64,000 nucleotides of DNA from Macrosoma leucophasiata (taxonomy: Eukaryota > Arthropoda > Insecta > Lepidoptera > Hedylidae), in the NCBI GenBank assembly GCA_036365455.1, contig JAWQUS010000023.1, positions 9,548,001 to 9,612,000 on the forward strand, in the 5' to 3' direction. This document shows, piece by piece, positions 33,386-44,159 of this stretch. The first letter of the stretch is position 1, and each line of letters opens with the position of its first letter. A program made the position numbers and the translations under genes. The notes beneath the pieces were generated by a model that saw only the letters and a program-made list of their open reading frames with translations, did no database searches and was not told the origin of the DNA.

Positions 33386-33615
33386 ATTACTTATAATCAT
33401 AAATAAATAAATAAAATACGCTTACACTCACAGCCCCACAGTAGGTATAAACCTGTGTCGTGGGTACTGTTGTACACATGCAACACATACACAAACACCC
33501 AGACCCGAAACAAATATCTGTGGGCCATACAAATATTTGTGCCGGTGCGGGGATCGAACCCGCGACCCTTGGAATCAAACGGTCATCTTACACTGCTGGA
33601 CTAACCGGGTCGTCA
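33386..33615 (-). mobile_element. tRNA-derived SINE family D
   Basis: On the minus strand it begins TGACGACCCGGTTAGTCCAG, with box B GGGTTCGATCCCC, then ATTTGTATGGCCCACAGATA, GGTGTTTGTGTATGTGTTGC and a (TTTA)n tail. A second copy is at 43874-44090 and a decayed one at 56261-56375. Confidence 0.83.
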
Positions 33616-33629
33616 AATGTCTACTAGCT

Positions 33630-33880
33630 GACCCGGAAAACTTCGTATTGCCTCAGAATGAAATAATGTGTCAAAGGTTTGAAAGATAGATACGGACTAT
33701 ATGTATGCGAAAATTAAATTGTGTTTTTTACTATTCCTCTTCAATTTCTTCATATTTTCTTACCTTTTAAACCTTTCCTGGACGTCCAAAAATCATTCAT
33801 AACCAAAATTAGCCAAATCGGTCCAGCCATTCTCGAGTTTAAGCGAGACTAACAAACAGCAATAGATTTTTATTAGTAAG
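33630..33880 (+). repeat. Dispersed repeat E
   Basis: It contains CTGACCCGGAAAACTTCG, AAATAATGTGTCAAAGGTTT, AATCGGTCCAGCCATTCTCG and AGCGAGACTAACAAACAGCA. The inverse copy is at 41928-42168. It resembles the non-coding ends of lepidopteran non-LTR elements. Confidence 0.75.
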
Positions 33881-34432
33881 AGGAGAAGAGATTTAAATGC
33901 TTTTTGCTAATGTCATATTTTATTTTTAATTACTACACATATTTAATATTGCATTAAGACCCTAGGAAAGAGACTTTGGCTTATTTCTGGTATGTAGAGC
34001 GTTATTTCTTTCACGCCTTACCTATGTGACGTTTGTCGAACATTTTGATTAAGTTTTGACCAATACCGGACAGTCAGTGCTTACGAAGGCAATGTTTAGC
34101 AGAGATAACGCTCTACGAAGTCGAAACCACAACTTCCATTCATCAAAACATTTGATTCAAAATTGTGTGTGCACAGCTTCAAACACGAATCTTTTATTTT
34201 ACGAAACGTTCGATTATAATAAACAAATGAAATTGGTCCAAAAGCTTTTCTATTTGATACGATCAAAAGTTTTATTTTACCTGTTGCGACGCAACTGTTG
34301 TAGTAGGTCATACTGTCATACTGTTGGTACAGACTTCATTATATGGCTTACAATTCCCGTGAGGTCAAAGCATCACTTAGGAGATTTAATGTGATATTGT
34401 AAGAAACACTATAAGTTCCAAGTCCAAATCTT

Positions 34433-37392
34433 ATCTTATCTTATTGTGGGGCCAGCTGTTACACTGGGACACTTCGACCCATTGGGATCTTTTGTGTTCA
34501 CCCCCAAGACCCTATATACTTCCATCCATGGTCCCTTTAAATATATCTGAGATATATTTGATGGTGTCCCTGATGTACAGTACCTTATAATCACCCGGTG
34601 TAGGATATGCCACCCCGAGGATCTTCATACGCTTACCAGCAAGGCCATCACATTGGCATAAGAGATGTTCCATTGTCTCCTCGTGCTCACCACAAGCTCT
34701 GCACAGTGAATCTTCACCCAGGTGCATCCGCTGTAGGTGCTGCCTCGTGCCGAAATGGCCTGTGAAAACTCCCACAATCATTCGCAAATCTTGCCTATTT
34801 AATCGTAGGATGTTCTTATTGTAGATCGTGTCGACCCCTAGAAACCTTTTCGAATGTACCTGTCCCTGGACGTTCGTCCATTCCTTCAGATGTCGTTCTG
34901 CGGCATACGCCCTTAAGGCAGTGTATGTGGTGCTTGCTGAAATTCCCACGAATGGCTCAGGACCCACTAGTTTGGTATTGGAACCAAGTCTAGCTAGTTC
35001 ATCGGCCCTTTCATTGCCCCTGATGCCTTCATGCCCCGGCACCCATATTAGCCTAACTCTGTTGTGCTTACCTAATTTATTAAGGGTTTGCACACCTTCA
35101 AGTATCAGCCTCGAGTTAACCCTAAACGATGTCAGGGCTTTCAGAGCTGCCTGGCTATCGCTGAGAATGTAAATGTCTTTCCCGGCTGCACCACTTGACA
35201 GACTCTCCTTAGCACATGCCACAATCGCATAAGCCTCTGCTTGGAAAACTGTGGCATATTTACCCATACTTTGACTACACTCGTAGTCACAGCTGTATAC
35301 TCCAGCCCCTGTACCAGCAGTCATCTTGGATCCATCAGTATACCAGACTACGCTGTTGGATCCAAGAGAGCGCATTCCCCTTTTCCACTCCTCCCTTGTC
35401 GGGATGGTGACGTTGTAGTTCCTATGGAATACAAACGTAGTTAGACATTTGTCACTTACCATGTGCAGTACTCTATCAAGCCCAGTGTTGGTCTCGAATC
35501 GCGTGTGTTGCAATCTCGGCATGGAGCTGTGCCAATAACCAGCTGTCGCCAGTCTATGGAGTGCTTTCCTAGCTTCGACCTCAACTGTTATGTGAAGTGG
35601 TTCAAGTCCCAAAATGATTTCCAAGGCCGCTGTGGGTGTAGTGCGGAAAGCACCAGAAATGGCCATGCATGCCGTTCTCTGTATCTTTCGTAGAAGTTCT
35701 CTACATGTCGTCAGTTTGGTTCTTGGCCACCACACTATACTACCATATAACAGAATGGATCGAACCATTACTGTATACAACCATTTTATTACCTGTGGTT
35801 TCAGACCCCAGGTTTTGCCATACGTTGATCTGCACCAGCCAAAAATTCTAAGAGCCTTTTGGGTAATACAGTTAACATGGCCCTTCCACGTGAGCTTTTT
35901 ATCTAGTGTTACACCTAAATACTTTACCTCTGTGGACCATTCCAGCTCCACATTACAAAGAGTTAGTCTCCTTAGTTCTGTTAGAGCCCTTCGTCTTGTA
36001 AACGGTATTATCGTAGTTTTAGACGGGTTGATAGTCAAACTATTGTGTTTACACCAGTGTTCAACCATCATCAGTGCTTTCTGCATTAGAGTTGTTACAG
36101 TACCCGGAAACTTACCATTGACCATAATGGCCAGGTCGTCCGCATAGCCCACTGTATAAAAAGCACCCTCGTTGAGCTTAACCAAGAGCGAATTTACAAC
36201 GAGGCTCCACAAAAGCGGTGATAGAACCCCCCCTTGCGGGCACCCTCTCGTTGTTTTCGCCTTTATGGACTCACCCATTACAGTAGAGTTTATTATCCTC
36301 CCCTTTAGCATGCATTCGATCCATTTGCAAAGGGTATCATTAATACCATGCTCTGTTGCAGCCCTTCTGATGGATAGGAAGGTGGTGCGATCAAATGCTC
36401 CTTCCACATCCAGGAATGCTCCTAGGCATATTTCTTTATTTTCTAGGGCTGCCTCAGCACGACTTACCACATAATGTAGTGCAGTTTCAGTTGACTTACC
36501 AGGCTGATAGGCGCACTGAAGTCTCTGCAATGGTTTCTTCTTTAGTGGACCCTCCCGTATGTGTCTATCCACTAATTTTTCCATTGCCTTAAGCAGAAAT
36601 GATTGAAGACTAATAGGTCTATATGATTTAGCCTCCTCGTAGTCTGCCTTACCCGGTTTTGGTATAAATACCACATTTACCTGTCTCCAAGCCTTCGGTA
36701 TATAACCAAAGGCGATACAAGCCCTGTATAACCTACAAAGATGTTTATTAAGTATAGGCATACCTTGTTGTAGCATTACAGGATAGATTCCATCCGGGCC
36801 AGGGGATTTGAATGGCTGGAAGGTTCCCATGGCCCAGGCAATCTTTTTATCGTCTACTACCTTTTTCGCAGTCATCCAGTCATGTTTACGAGTGTGGCAC
36901 TGCACTTCTTCTGCATGAATCGCATCTTCATCATCATGTAGAGCAATAGAGTCCGGAAAGTGTGTGTTTAGCATTACCTCTAACGTATCCCTCCCGGATT
37001 CGGTTAGTCGACCGTCATGTTTGCGGACTGTCGTAAGTGGACAGTCTTTGGTTGTCGACAACGCCTTCGAGAGTCGCATCCCTTCTGGGGCACTAGTAAT
37101 TCTACTACAGTGATCTCTCCAAGCCCTGCGTTTTGCCTTCCTAACTGCATTGCTGTACAGTGTAAGGGCCCTCGAATATATTTCAAAGTTCTTACAAGCT
37201 TTGGCAGTGTTGAAGGCCCGTCTGGCCTCCTGACGGCTCTTCGCTACCTCAGGAGTCCACCATGGTTCCTTTTTACTAATTACCTTATGCTCTGGGCAAT
37301 TGCTTACCCACGAGGTCACAATGGCTTTGCACAACCTCTCTGCTTCGAATTCAATATCCAAGGCTGAGTTCAGTTTACCTGTTAAGTCCAAA
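34433..37392 (-). mobile_element. 5'-truncated non-LTR retrotransposon (LINE)
   Basis: The element consists of the open frame below, a short 3' UTR and a (GATAA)n-type tail at 34433-34448. It is cut at its 5' end at about 37390, in the linker between the endonuclease and RT; no endonuclease is present. I could not identify a target duplication. Confidence 0.88.
34512..37391 (-). CDS. LINE ORF2 fragment: reverse transcriptase and RNase H
   Basis: 959 codons with no stop or frameshift; the frame is open from a stop just upstream and the first codon counted is TTG, so no genuine start is present. The RT core runs from FKSPGPDG (about residue 194) through FLDVEGAFD (326-334) and CPQGGVLSP to the catalytic YADD (416-419). 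The RNase H domain (about 680-805) has YTDGSK (Asp 685), LSDSQA (Asp 745), WVPGHEG and ERADELA (Asp 797). A C-x2-C-x8-H-x4-C knuckle (Cys 897 to Cys 914) follows. RT plus RNase H plus this knuckle fits the R1/I/LOA group of LINEs. The intact frame suggests a recent insertion. Confidence 0.95.
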   Translation of the reverse strand: MDLTGKLNSALDIEFEAERLCKAIVTSWVSNCPEHKVISKKEPWWTPEVAKSRQEARRAFNTAKACKNFEIYSRALTLYSNAVRKAKRRAWRDHCSRITSAPEGMRLSKALSTTKDCPLTTVRKHDGRLTESGRDTLEVMLNTHFPDSIALHDDEDAIHAEEVQCHTRKHDWMTAKKVVDDKKIAWAMGTFQPFKSPGPDGIYPVMLQQGMPILNKHLCRLYRACIAFGYIPKAWRQVNVVFIPKPGKADYEEAKSYRPISLQSFLLKAMEKLVDRHIREGPLKKKPLQRLQCAYQPGKSTETALHYVVSRAEAALENKEICLGAFLDVEGAFDRTTFLSIRRAATEHGINDTLCKWIECMLKGRIINSTVMGESIKAKTTRGCPQGGVLSPLLWSLVVNSLLVKLNEGAFYTVGYADDLAIMVNGKFPGTVTTLMQKALMMVEHWCKHNSLTINPSKTTIIPFTRRRALTELRRLTLCNVELEWSTEVKYLGVTLDKKLTWKGHVNCITQKALRIFGWCRSTYGKTWGLKPQVIKWLYTVMVRSILLYGSIVWWPRTKLTTCRELLRKIQRTACMAISGAFRTTPTAALEIILGLEPLHITVEVEARKALHRLATAGYWHSSMPRLQHTRFETNTGLDRVLHMVSDKCLTTFVFHRNYNVTIPTREEWKRGMRSLGSNSVVWYTDGSKMTAGTGAGVYSCDYECSQSMGKYATVFQAEAYAIVACAKESLSSGAAGKDIYILSDSQAALKALTSFRVNSRLILEGVQTLNKLGKHNRVRLIWVPGHEGIRGNERADELARLGSNTKLVGPEPFVGISASTTYTALRAYAAERHLKEWTNVQGQVHSKRFLGVDTIYNKNILRLNRQDLRMIVGVFTGHFGTRQHLQRMHLGEDSLCRACGEHEETMEHLLCQCDGLAGKRMKILGVAYPTPGDYKVLYIRDTIKYISDIFKGTMDGSI

Positions 37393-37859
37393 AGTAATAC
37401 AGCAATAAAACGTCCTCATAGTGACATGACGCATCAATTATTAACCCACAATTTGATTTTTCTAACAACCTAGATTAGAGATACCTAGTTAGTATCTATT
37501 TATCTATATAGATCTGATAATGTTATGGCGCACCCTCGACTCCCGACTCGGGAATTCTACCCCAATTGGGTTCTTGAAAAAAAAAATGTTTGGCGATAAA
37601 TAGAAAGATTATATGTATATACCTAAGTTTTATAACAAAACTATTTTTTTTGCAATAATTCATAAGTTACATCAAAATAAAAATAAGATTTTGAATCCAG
37701 TACCGAAGACACGCCGACAGCTCCCGAACAAACCCGAGTGCATGTGACGTCATAATGTTAGTTTCCACTCAAAGCAATTGATACAGAGACAATACGTACA
37801 GTGTTTTGATCTAATTAATTCTGTTGACATTGATATAAAAACACAAACTTATATTGTAA

Positions 37860-38037
37860 ATGTCGAATCTTAAAAGTTATCGTTCTTGTTTTGTACCGTT
37901 ATGTACGAATACTACAAAAACAAATGTTTTTAAATGTTCCCCAAGATGAAAAACGTCGAAATAAATGGTTTCAAGCAGTGCACCGTGATAATCCAAAAAC
38001 AAAATCGATTTTTTTTTGTTGTGAAGATCATTTCGAT
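37860..38037 (+). pseudogene. THAP-domain exon with a frameshift
   Basis: The ATG at 37860 opens with MSNLKSYRSCFVPLCTNT (C-x4-C), then near 37920 the frame shifts by one base into LNVPQDEKRRNKWFQAVHRD and FFCCEDHFD (C-x2-H), and the exon ends at a GAT/GTAAGT donor. This is the C2CH order of the THAP zinc-finger DNA-binding domain. THAP exons of this kind are repeated in lepidopteran genomes in transposon-derived genes (from memory). The frameshift makes it a likely dead copy. Confidence 0.75.
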
Positions 38038-38077
38038 GTAAGTACGAGTATTTCATAACATTATTTTAATTACTTAC

Positions 38078-38747
38078 TAGCTGTGCCCGCGACTTCGTCC
38101 ACGTGTGAAAAAATATGATTGTTCAGTATTTACCCGGATGAAGTCGTGGCCGCTACGCTTAAAAGTAGCCTTAGTTACTCCTTGTTACATCAGCTATCTG
38201 CCAGTGAAAGTCCCGTCAAAATCGGATACACTCAAATTCTATTTATTTGTATGTAGGTATGTATGTATGGTTGTATGGAGATAAAAGTAGCCAAAGTAAC
38301 TCCTAATATTATATCAGCTACCTACCCGTGGGAGTCCCGTCAAAGTTGGATACACTCCAATTCTACTTATTTGTATGTAGGTATTTATGTATGTATGTAT
38401 TCCTTCTTACATCAGCTACCTACCCGTGGAAGTTCCGTCAAAGTTGGATACACTCCAATTCTACTTATTTGTATGTAGGTATGTATGTATGGATGTATGG
38501 AGATAAAAGTAGCCTAAGTTACTCCTTATCGCATCAGCTATCTGCCAGTGAAAGTCTGGTCAAAATCGGTCCAGCCGTTCCATAGATTATCCTCGCCAAA
38601 CAGGCAGACAGACAGACAGACAAAAATTGTAAAAAAATGTTGTTTTGGTATATGTAGCGTGTATACATATATGCGTTTAGTAAAAAGCAGTTATTTTAAT
38701 ATTACAAACAGACACTCCATTTTTATTTATTTGTATAGATGTATAGA
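38078..38747 (+). repeat. RTE-like repeat with internal tandem duplications
   Basis: It starts CTAGCTGTGCCCGCGACTTC and ends CAGACACTCCATTTTTATTT. Inside, a block from CAGCTACCTACCCGTGG to TTTGTATGTAGGTATGTATG is present about three times (near 38250, 38360 and 38460). The plain version is at 29074-29369 in inverse orientation. Confidence 0.8.
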
Positions 38748-40308
38748 TTAAACTTACTTACTTTCGAACTTAAGCAGAATTGAACCGAACATAATTTGTC
38801 AAAAAATTGGTTGTCATAAATATATCAACATCAGGAATATTATCAGACCTTGCGTTTATAAATCCTTTGTCACACATACCTACACGGAATCAACTAACAT
38901 ATTTTTTTAGCAATTTCGATATTATTATCAAGTCACATGTAGGTTATTGCCGTAAACGCTGTACTATTCTTGAACAGCTATAACATTATGACGTCACAAT
39001 TAGGGGTAACCAATCGTGGCGCGTTCATAGTCACGTGATTTATTTTTAATTTTATCAACTTTTAATTGCTGATAATTAAATGATAAATTTTTTTTTTCAG
39101 TTTTTCGCATGACACATCAATATAATTAATAACGAAATTTTATAAAACATTAAAAAAATCAATACATTTTTTATTTTCAAATTCCCAATTACAGTTTAAA
39201 AATACATCCACGCAACACCTCATTTGATAATGATGATGATATCTTTACATCAAGTCCTTTACGGGGAAGGTAAAGAATGTGGAGCGCCAGATATGCTGGT
39301 CCTGGCACACCTCCCGTGCTTCTTCAACATTCGTCATTCTTTTCATACATGCATGCCGATTACTAAGACTCTTGACCCCACCTCATTCGACTCTATATTT
39401 AACTCTACGCTCAGGGTTTTCCGCTTATCTGAACATGATTTTATTCGTTTTTAATGGCTTTTATCCGCGAATTTGTCTGCGGATTCGTAATATACAGAAT
39501 TTTACATTGGCAGAATTTCATTAATTTTATCATTAAAATTAATGAAGAAAACGGTTCTTTAAAGTGGTTTAGATTAAACAAAAAAAAAACATCCATCCCC
39601 TATTCCTGTCTATTAGGAGTTATTATAGAAAAATAAAATAGTTGTGAAAATAGGTATTTCGACTCTTTTTCTTGTGATCTGTCTTTGTAACAATTTTTAT
39701 TAAAATCGATTATGCGGTTTATTTTTTAATTTATTAACTGTCTTTTCCTATTTAATTGTCTTTTGGGGCTTTTCAAATATCATTTACTTTCAAAGAAATA
39801 AAACTATTGTAAAATCAACCGGACGTTTCGGTCGCTTTTCAGCTTCCGTTGTCCCGGGCAGACTAGTTCTCGAGTTTTAGCGAGACTAACGAACAGCAAT
39901 TGATTTATGTATATATAGAGGATTACACTATAAAATAAACAATAATATCTTAGAAATTGTCGCAAAAATTGAGTGCATGAAAAAAACTTAGTTCAAAGCC
40001 GTCTCTCATACCGATGTTGGGAAATGGAAAAGTCTTTAACATAAAAACTGGCTGATTCGGCAAGCGTCGTTCTGCCGTAATAATATTAGTATGAATATTA
40101 TTCATTTTCTTTGATATTTATGTCCGATCCTTGTAAAAAAGGAGACGAGGTGAGAACAAACAGGTAATAAATAATGAAAGTAAGCTGCAAAGATGTACGA
40201 CACAATAGCAAAAACTCGAAGTCGTATGCAGACTGTTTATTTATAAATGTTTTAAAGTCATAGACGAAATGCTTTTTTCTCTTTTTAACCACGACACAAC
40301 CTCCGTTT

Positions 40309-40512
40309 TTATCTCTGGTTCTAATGGGTTTTTCCTGTTTTCTGAAAAAATTTCAGTACCTCTGAGTATAGTAATGTGCCCGGAGATGTCGACAGGCTCG
40401 CCACCTGTTTACATGGAAACGTAACGGGCAAATCGTTGGGGTTTACATTTATACTTGAATGCATCCTTTTAACTCTAGCTATCCCTTCGAGGATTACAGG
40501 TGTGAAGTTACG
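40309..40512 (+). repeat. SINE family B, diverged 3' part
   Basis: It contains GTAATGTGCCCGGAGATG, GGCTCGCCACCTG, ACTTGAATGCATCC and TTACAGGTGTGAAGTTACG. The tRNA-like head is missing. Confidence 0.75.
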
Positions 40513-41927
40513 TAAGTATAAAATGTGTAAATATAGTGACCGTAATGATGAATATTAATTGGCCAACAAAGTTGTTGTATATTTTAACAAGTTCGCTATT
40601 TTGTTGCATCTCTGGGAATATCGAGGATTAGTATGATTATATTGCTTCGCAATTGCAATAACGCTAATAAAAAGAAACGAAAAGTTAATAACATGCAGTA
40701 AAACGGTTAATTCTGTGCATTTGCCCGATCGACGATTTTCCACACAACATAGTACGAGACGCATGCCACTGCCAGTAGTGCACGGCGCGGCGCGACAACG
40801 ACGCGCATTCACGAAAATTAAAAAGTTAGAAGTGTTTTTTTTTTTAATTAATGTGATTTTTTTAACACCTTTGTGTATGAAGTATTGCATTCAATAAAAT
40901 AAGAAAGTCGGAACATTTTTTCAGAATTAAATATAGTTTTAAAAAATAATTATGAATTCCATATTGCAATTAATCATACAATAAAAATGTAACGCGTTAC
41001 AAGAATAAATAATCTGTCCCAATTTTCTTTTTGGTACAAACGCTCCGCCCCATTGCGGACGGCGACATGAACGGTTAACATGAAATGCGTTCACAAAATT
41101 AATAATTGAATTGAAATAGAAACACTTTTTAATTAAGTTATTCAGACATCATTTAAAATACAGACATAAAAAAGATGATGAACGAGGATACAAATGAAAA
41201 TAATAAATGAAAATCAAAATACAATTAGCAACGCATTTGGATTGCCTGCCCAATTAAAAGTTTTGTGCAGCGAACAACCGTTACTCGTAATTACATTAAA
41301 CATACACATATATTTATATATGTATTAAACAATTTAAAAATCAAAACAAGCAACTGTAATGTCATACAGACACTACAATTTATTTTTTCCAAAAATAAGT
41401 CAGGAGAATACAAAAATGTTTGCTCAAATTTTTGGAATTTATTGATTTAATATAATTATGAAAGTTCTGAAAACTCCGTACCAATGATCAATATTCCTCG
41501 TCGTAGCCAAATTAAAAAAAAATGCCAGGAGAAAGAAACATGAGATGAGAATATTATTAACAATACAGTAGTTGTTAACGAGCCTATTAAAGTATTTTTT
41601 ACAGGTAAAGTTCTCGATGGTGTATCAATAAATCACATCCTCGTGTATGTGTGGGCTGCAATAAATTTTGATTTCCGTTAAAAATCTCTTATCGTCGGCA
41701 ATTATAATACCTCAATGTGTTAAGTGATGTAAGCTTTACACTCAATGACGATCCGATGTTAATTTGATGGCTGTCAGTTAGCGTGAGGAATGGTTATGTG
41801 TTCATTTGTGAATCCGTACCTTTACTTTTCATTCGGATATTATTGATTAGTGATTGATATGAGAATGTTAAATATTTGTTAGTTTTTTGTGTTTGTAACC
41901 GTGGAAACCAAATTATTTATCTATATA

Positions 41928-42168
41928 TATAAAAATCAATTGCTGTTCGTTAGTCTCGCTAAAACTTGAGAACGCCTGGACCGATTTGGTTAGTTTTAGT
42001 TTGAATGATTTTTGGAAGCCCAGAGAAGGTTTAAAAGGTAAGAAAATATGAAGAAATTGAAGGGAAATAGTAAAAACCACAATTTCATTTTCTAATACAA
42101 ATAGTCCGTATCTATCAAACCTTTGACACATTATTTCATTCTGAGGCAATACGAAGTTTGCTGGGTCA
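41928..42168 (-). repeat. Dispersed repeat E, inverse copy
   Basis: It contains GCTGTTCGTTAGTCTCGCT, GGAAGCCCAGAGAAGGTTT and AACCTTTGACACATTATTTC, the inverse of 33630-33880. Confidence 0.78.
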
Positions 42169-42444
42169 ATAGTTTAGAATATAAATTAATGAAAGCTTGG
42201 TGCTTAAACTAGAGTTTATTTGAAATTAATTATTTACGTAGGTACAATATACATCACATTCATCACACATATTTTGAACCGGGTCGTTTCGCCGGTCGAA
42301 ACGTCGGAATAAAAAGAATGGTAAAAAACGTAGGTATATTTTTATCGAAAATAGTATCGCCTAACGACCCGGTATAAAATGTGTGTGCTTACGTAGGTAT
42401 GTCATATTTTAAGTAATGAAGGTGTTTAAAAAGAAAGAATAGAA

Positions 42445-42626
42445 TAGATGCGTTACCACCCCTGAGGCCTTAGTTGTTGTCTCTGTGATAGTTATTACAA
42501 GGCCATGCAATACTATCTAACCGGAACACGATAGTGCTGAACACTACCATTTGGCGGCGGATAGATTAGGTAATGCGGTGGTACCTAACCTAGAGCTCCT
42601 ACACTGGAACTCTAGCACCAGTAAAA
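42445..42626 (-). repeat. LINE 3'-end family A, second subfamily, partial
   Basis: It runs from AGATGCGTTACCACCCCTG through AACCGGAACACGATAGTGCT to TCTAGCACCAGTAAAAAG. The A-tail half is missing. Confidence 0.78.
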
Positions 42627-43122
42627 AGTACGTAAAATGTAGGTAAAAGGTAACTATCCCGATGGTAAAAGTAACATCCTTAAAGAAAAGGATTTCCTTT
42701 GTAAATGTATAAGAATAAAACTAAATTATACCCCTGTCATGTTTCAAAATTTTGATAGGGCTACCGCCGAAATTCTAGGTGGGTATTTACCGGGCTAAAA
42801 TTTACGTCTATTTTCGTTAAAGGTGATATCATCATATTATTATCATTGAAGTGATATTGGAAAAATACGTCATCTCTCAAATTAAAGATTACTGTTGTAT
42901 CTACTACATAAATCAATTAATGAATGTAATGAAATTATTTAAAATGAATATATTTTGTGAATAATCATCAACTTTAATAGCAATGAACTAATAATAGCAG
43001 CATATATAGATGTACATACTCAAAGTTGTTGAAGCGTTAAAGTGTATACTCGTAAGTAAAGCAGTAAAGACATCGGACAATTATTTGTTATGTATGTCGT
43101 TAATCTGAGTAAATTAGGTACT

Positions 43123-43640
43123 TTTAAAGAAAAATGGAAAGAAAAATTTGACTTCAGGCGAGACTCGAACTCGCGGCCTACTGGGAATCTAGTCCAGCCG
43201 CTCTTCCAATTGAGCTACTGAAGTCATGCCCGATTTGTCAAATCTTTCCTTCACATCTGCTTTATGGTAGCAGCAGCGCCATCTATTGCCAACTATGCTA
43301 GTTAGGCAACCGATATAATAGACTTTTCAGTTTATTGAATATCGTAAAGAAGTCGCTTTTACCCTTAATAATAGTTTTTTTATATTATTTCGCATTAACA
43401 CATGCTTGTGAAATATATTTTATTTTTAAAGAAAAATGGAAAGAAAAATATGACTTCAGGCGACACTCAAACTCGCGACCTACTGGGAATCTAGTCCAGC
43501 CGCTCTTCCAATTGAGCTACTGAAGTCCTGCCCGATTCCCAGTAGGCCGCGAGTTCAAGTCTCGCCTGAAGTCAAATTTTTCTTTCCATTTTTCTTTAAA
43601 AATAAAATATATTTCACAAGCATGCGAAATAATATAAAAC
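43123..43640 (+). mobile_element. Compound tRNA-bearing foldback SINE (family C), 518 bp, with 12-bp target duplication
   Basis: The perfect direct repeat AAATTAGGTACT flanks it (43111-43122 and 43641-43652). Within are two antisense tRNA-like segments (near 43144-43225 and 43452-43530), the long linker, and one partial sense segment that starts near 43536 (ATTCCCAGTAGGCCGCGAG). The 3' end is the family's ATAATATAAAAC. Confidence 0.87.
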
Positions 43641-43873
43641 AAATTAGGTACTGTTGCCAAAGCATCGAATGTTTTCTTGATATATTATCTTACGTAAATT
43701 TATAGATCGTCCCTAATAATTTTGCCTATTCCAAACCTCCCGATAGTAATTTTAGAATCAACTTTTATTGCGCCCAGCAATACACTTCTCCGCAATTAAA
43801 AAAAAAAATCGCTATAATATTTTTTTACTTGTGCTATTCATTACCGTCTGTTGGCGGCAGATATTTATGATTT

Positions 43874-44090
43874 TTTTTTATTTTTTTTAATTCATTTATA
43901 CTCACAGCCCTACAGTAGGTACAAACCTGTGTAGTGGGTGGCGTTGTACACATACAACACATACACAAACACCCAGACCCAAAACAAATATCTGTAGGCC
44001 ATACAAATATTTCTCCCGGTGCGGGGATCGAACCCGCGACCTTTCGAATCAAACGGTCATCTCACACCGCTGGACTAACTGGGTCGTCAA
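43874..44090 (-). mobile_element. tRNA-derived SINE family D, second copy
   Basis: It ends GGACTAACTGGGTCGTCAA on the plus strand, with box B region GGGGATCGAACCCGCG and ACACAAACACCCAGACCC. It abuts a family A fragment at 44091. Confidence 0.83.
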
Positions 44091-44159
44091 GATAGATTGA
44101 GTATGCGGTGTTGCCTTCGCCCTCCAACTCCAGCACTGGATCTCTACTACCAGTAAAAT
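44091..44159 (-). repeat. LINE 3'-end family A, short end fragment
   Basis: GATAGATTGAGTATGCGGTG through CTCTACTACCAGTAAAAT; only the last 70 bases are present. Confidence 0.7.

Larger units (their letters stand above)
31990..34275. repeat. Large inverted repeat G: about 320-bp arms, about 1.6-kb spacer
   Basis: The left arm (about 31990-32315) and right arm (about 33957-34270) share, in inverse order, the GATCGTATCAAA, ATAATCGAACGTTTCGTAAA, GTGTGCACAGCTTC, CTTCGTAGAGCGTTATCTC and TCCTAGGG blocks. The spacer holds a SINE B copy, a SINE D copy and an E repeat. A single arm core lies at 13572-13730. Confidence 0.82.
37744..38997 (+). mobile_element. Probable DNA-element remnant flanked by 17-bp inverted repeats
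   Basis: GTGACGTCATAATGTTA at 37744-37760 is perfectly inverted at 38981-38997. Between them lie a THAP-type exon (37860) and an RTE-like insertion with short tandem repeats (38078-38747). The inverted repeats could be subterminal repeats of a THAP-encoding transposon. Confidence 0.5.

Noticed and set aside
34828..37367. Several plus-strand frames of 60-177 codons
   Set aside because: They are shadows of the minus-strand LINE frame, which has clear RT and RNase H motifs.
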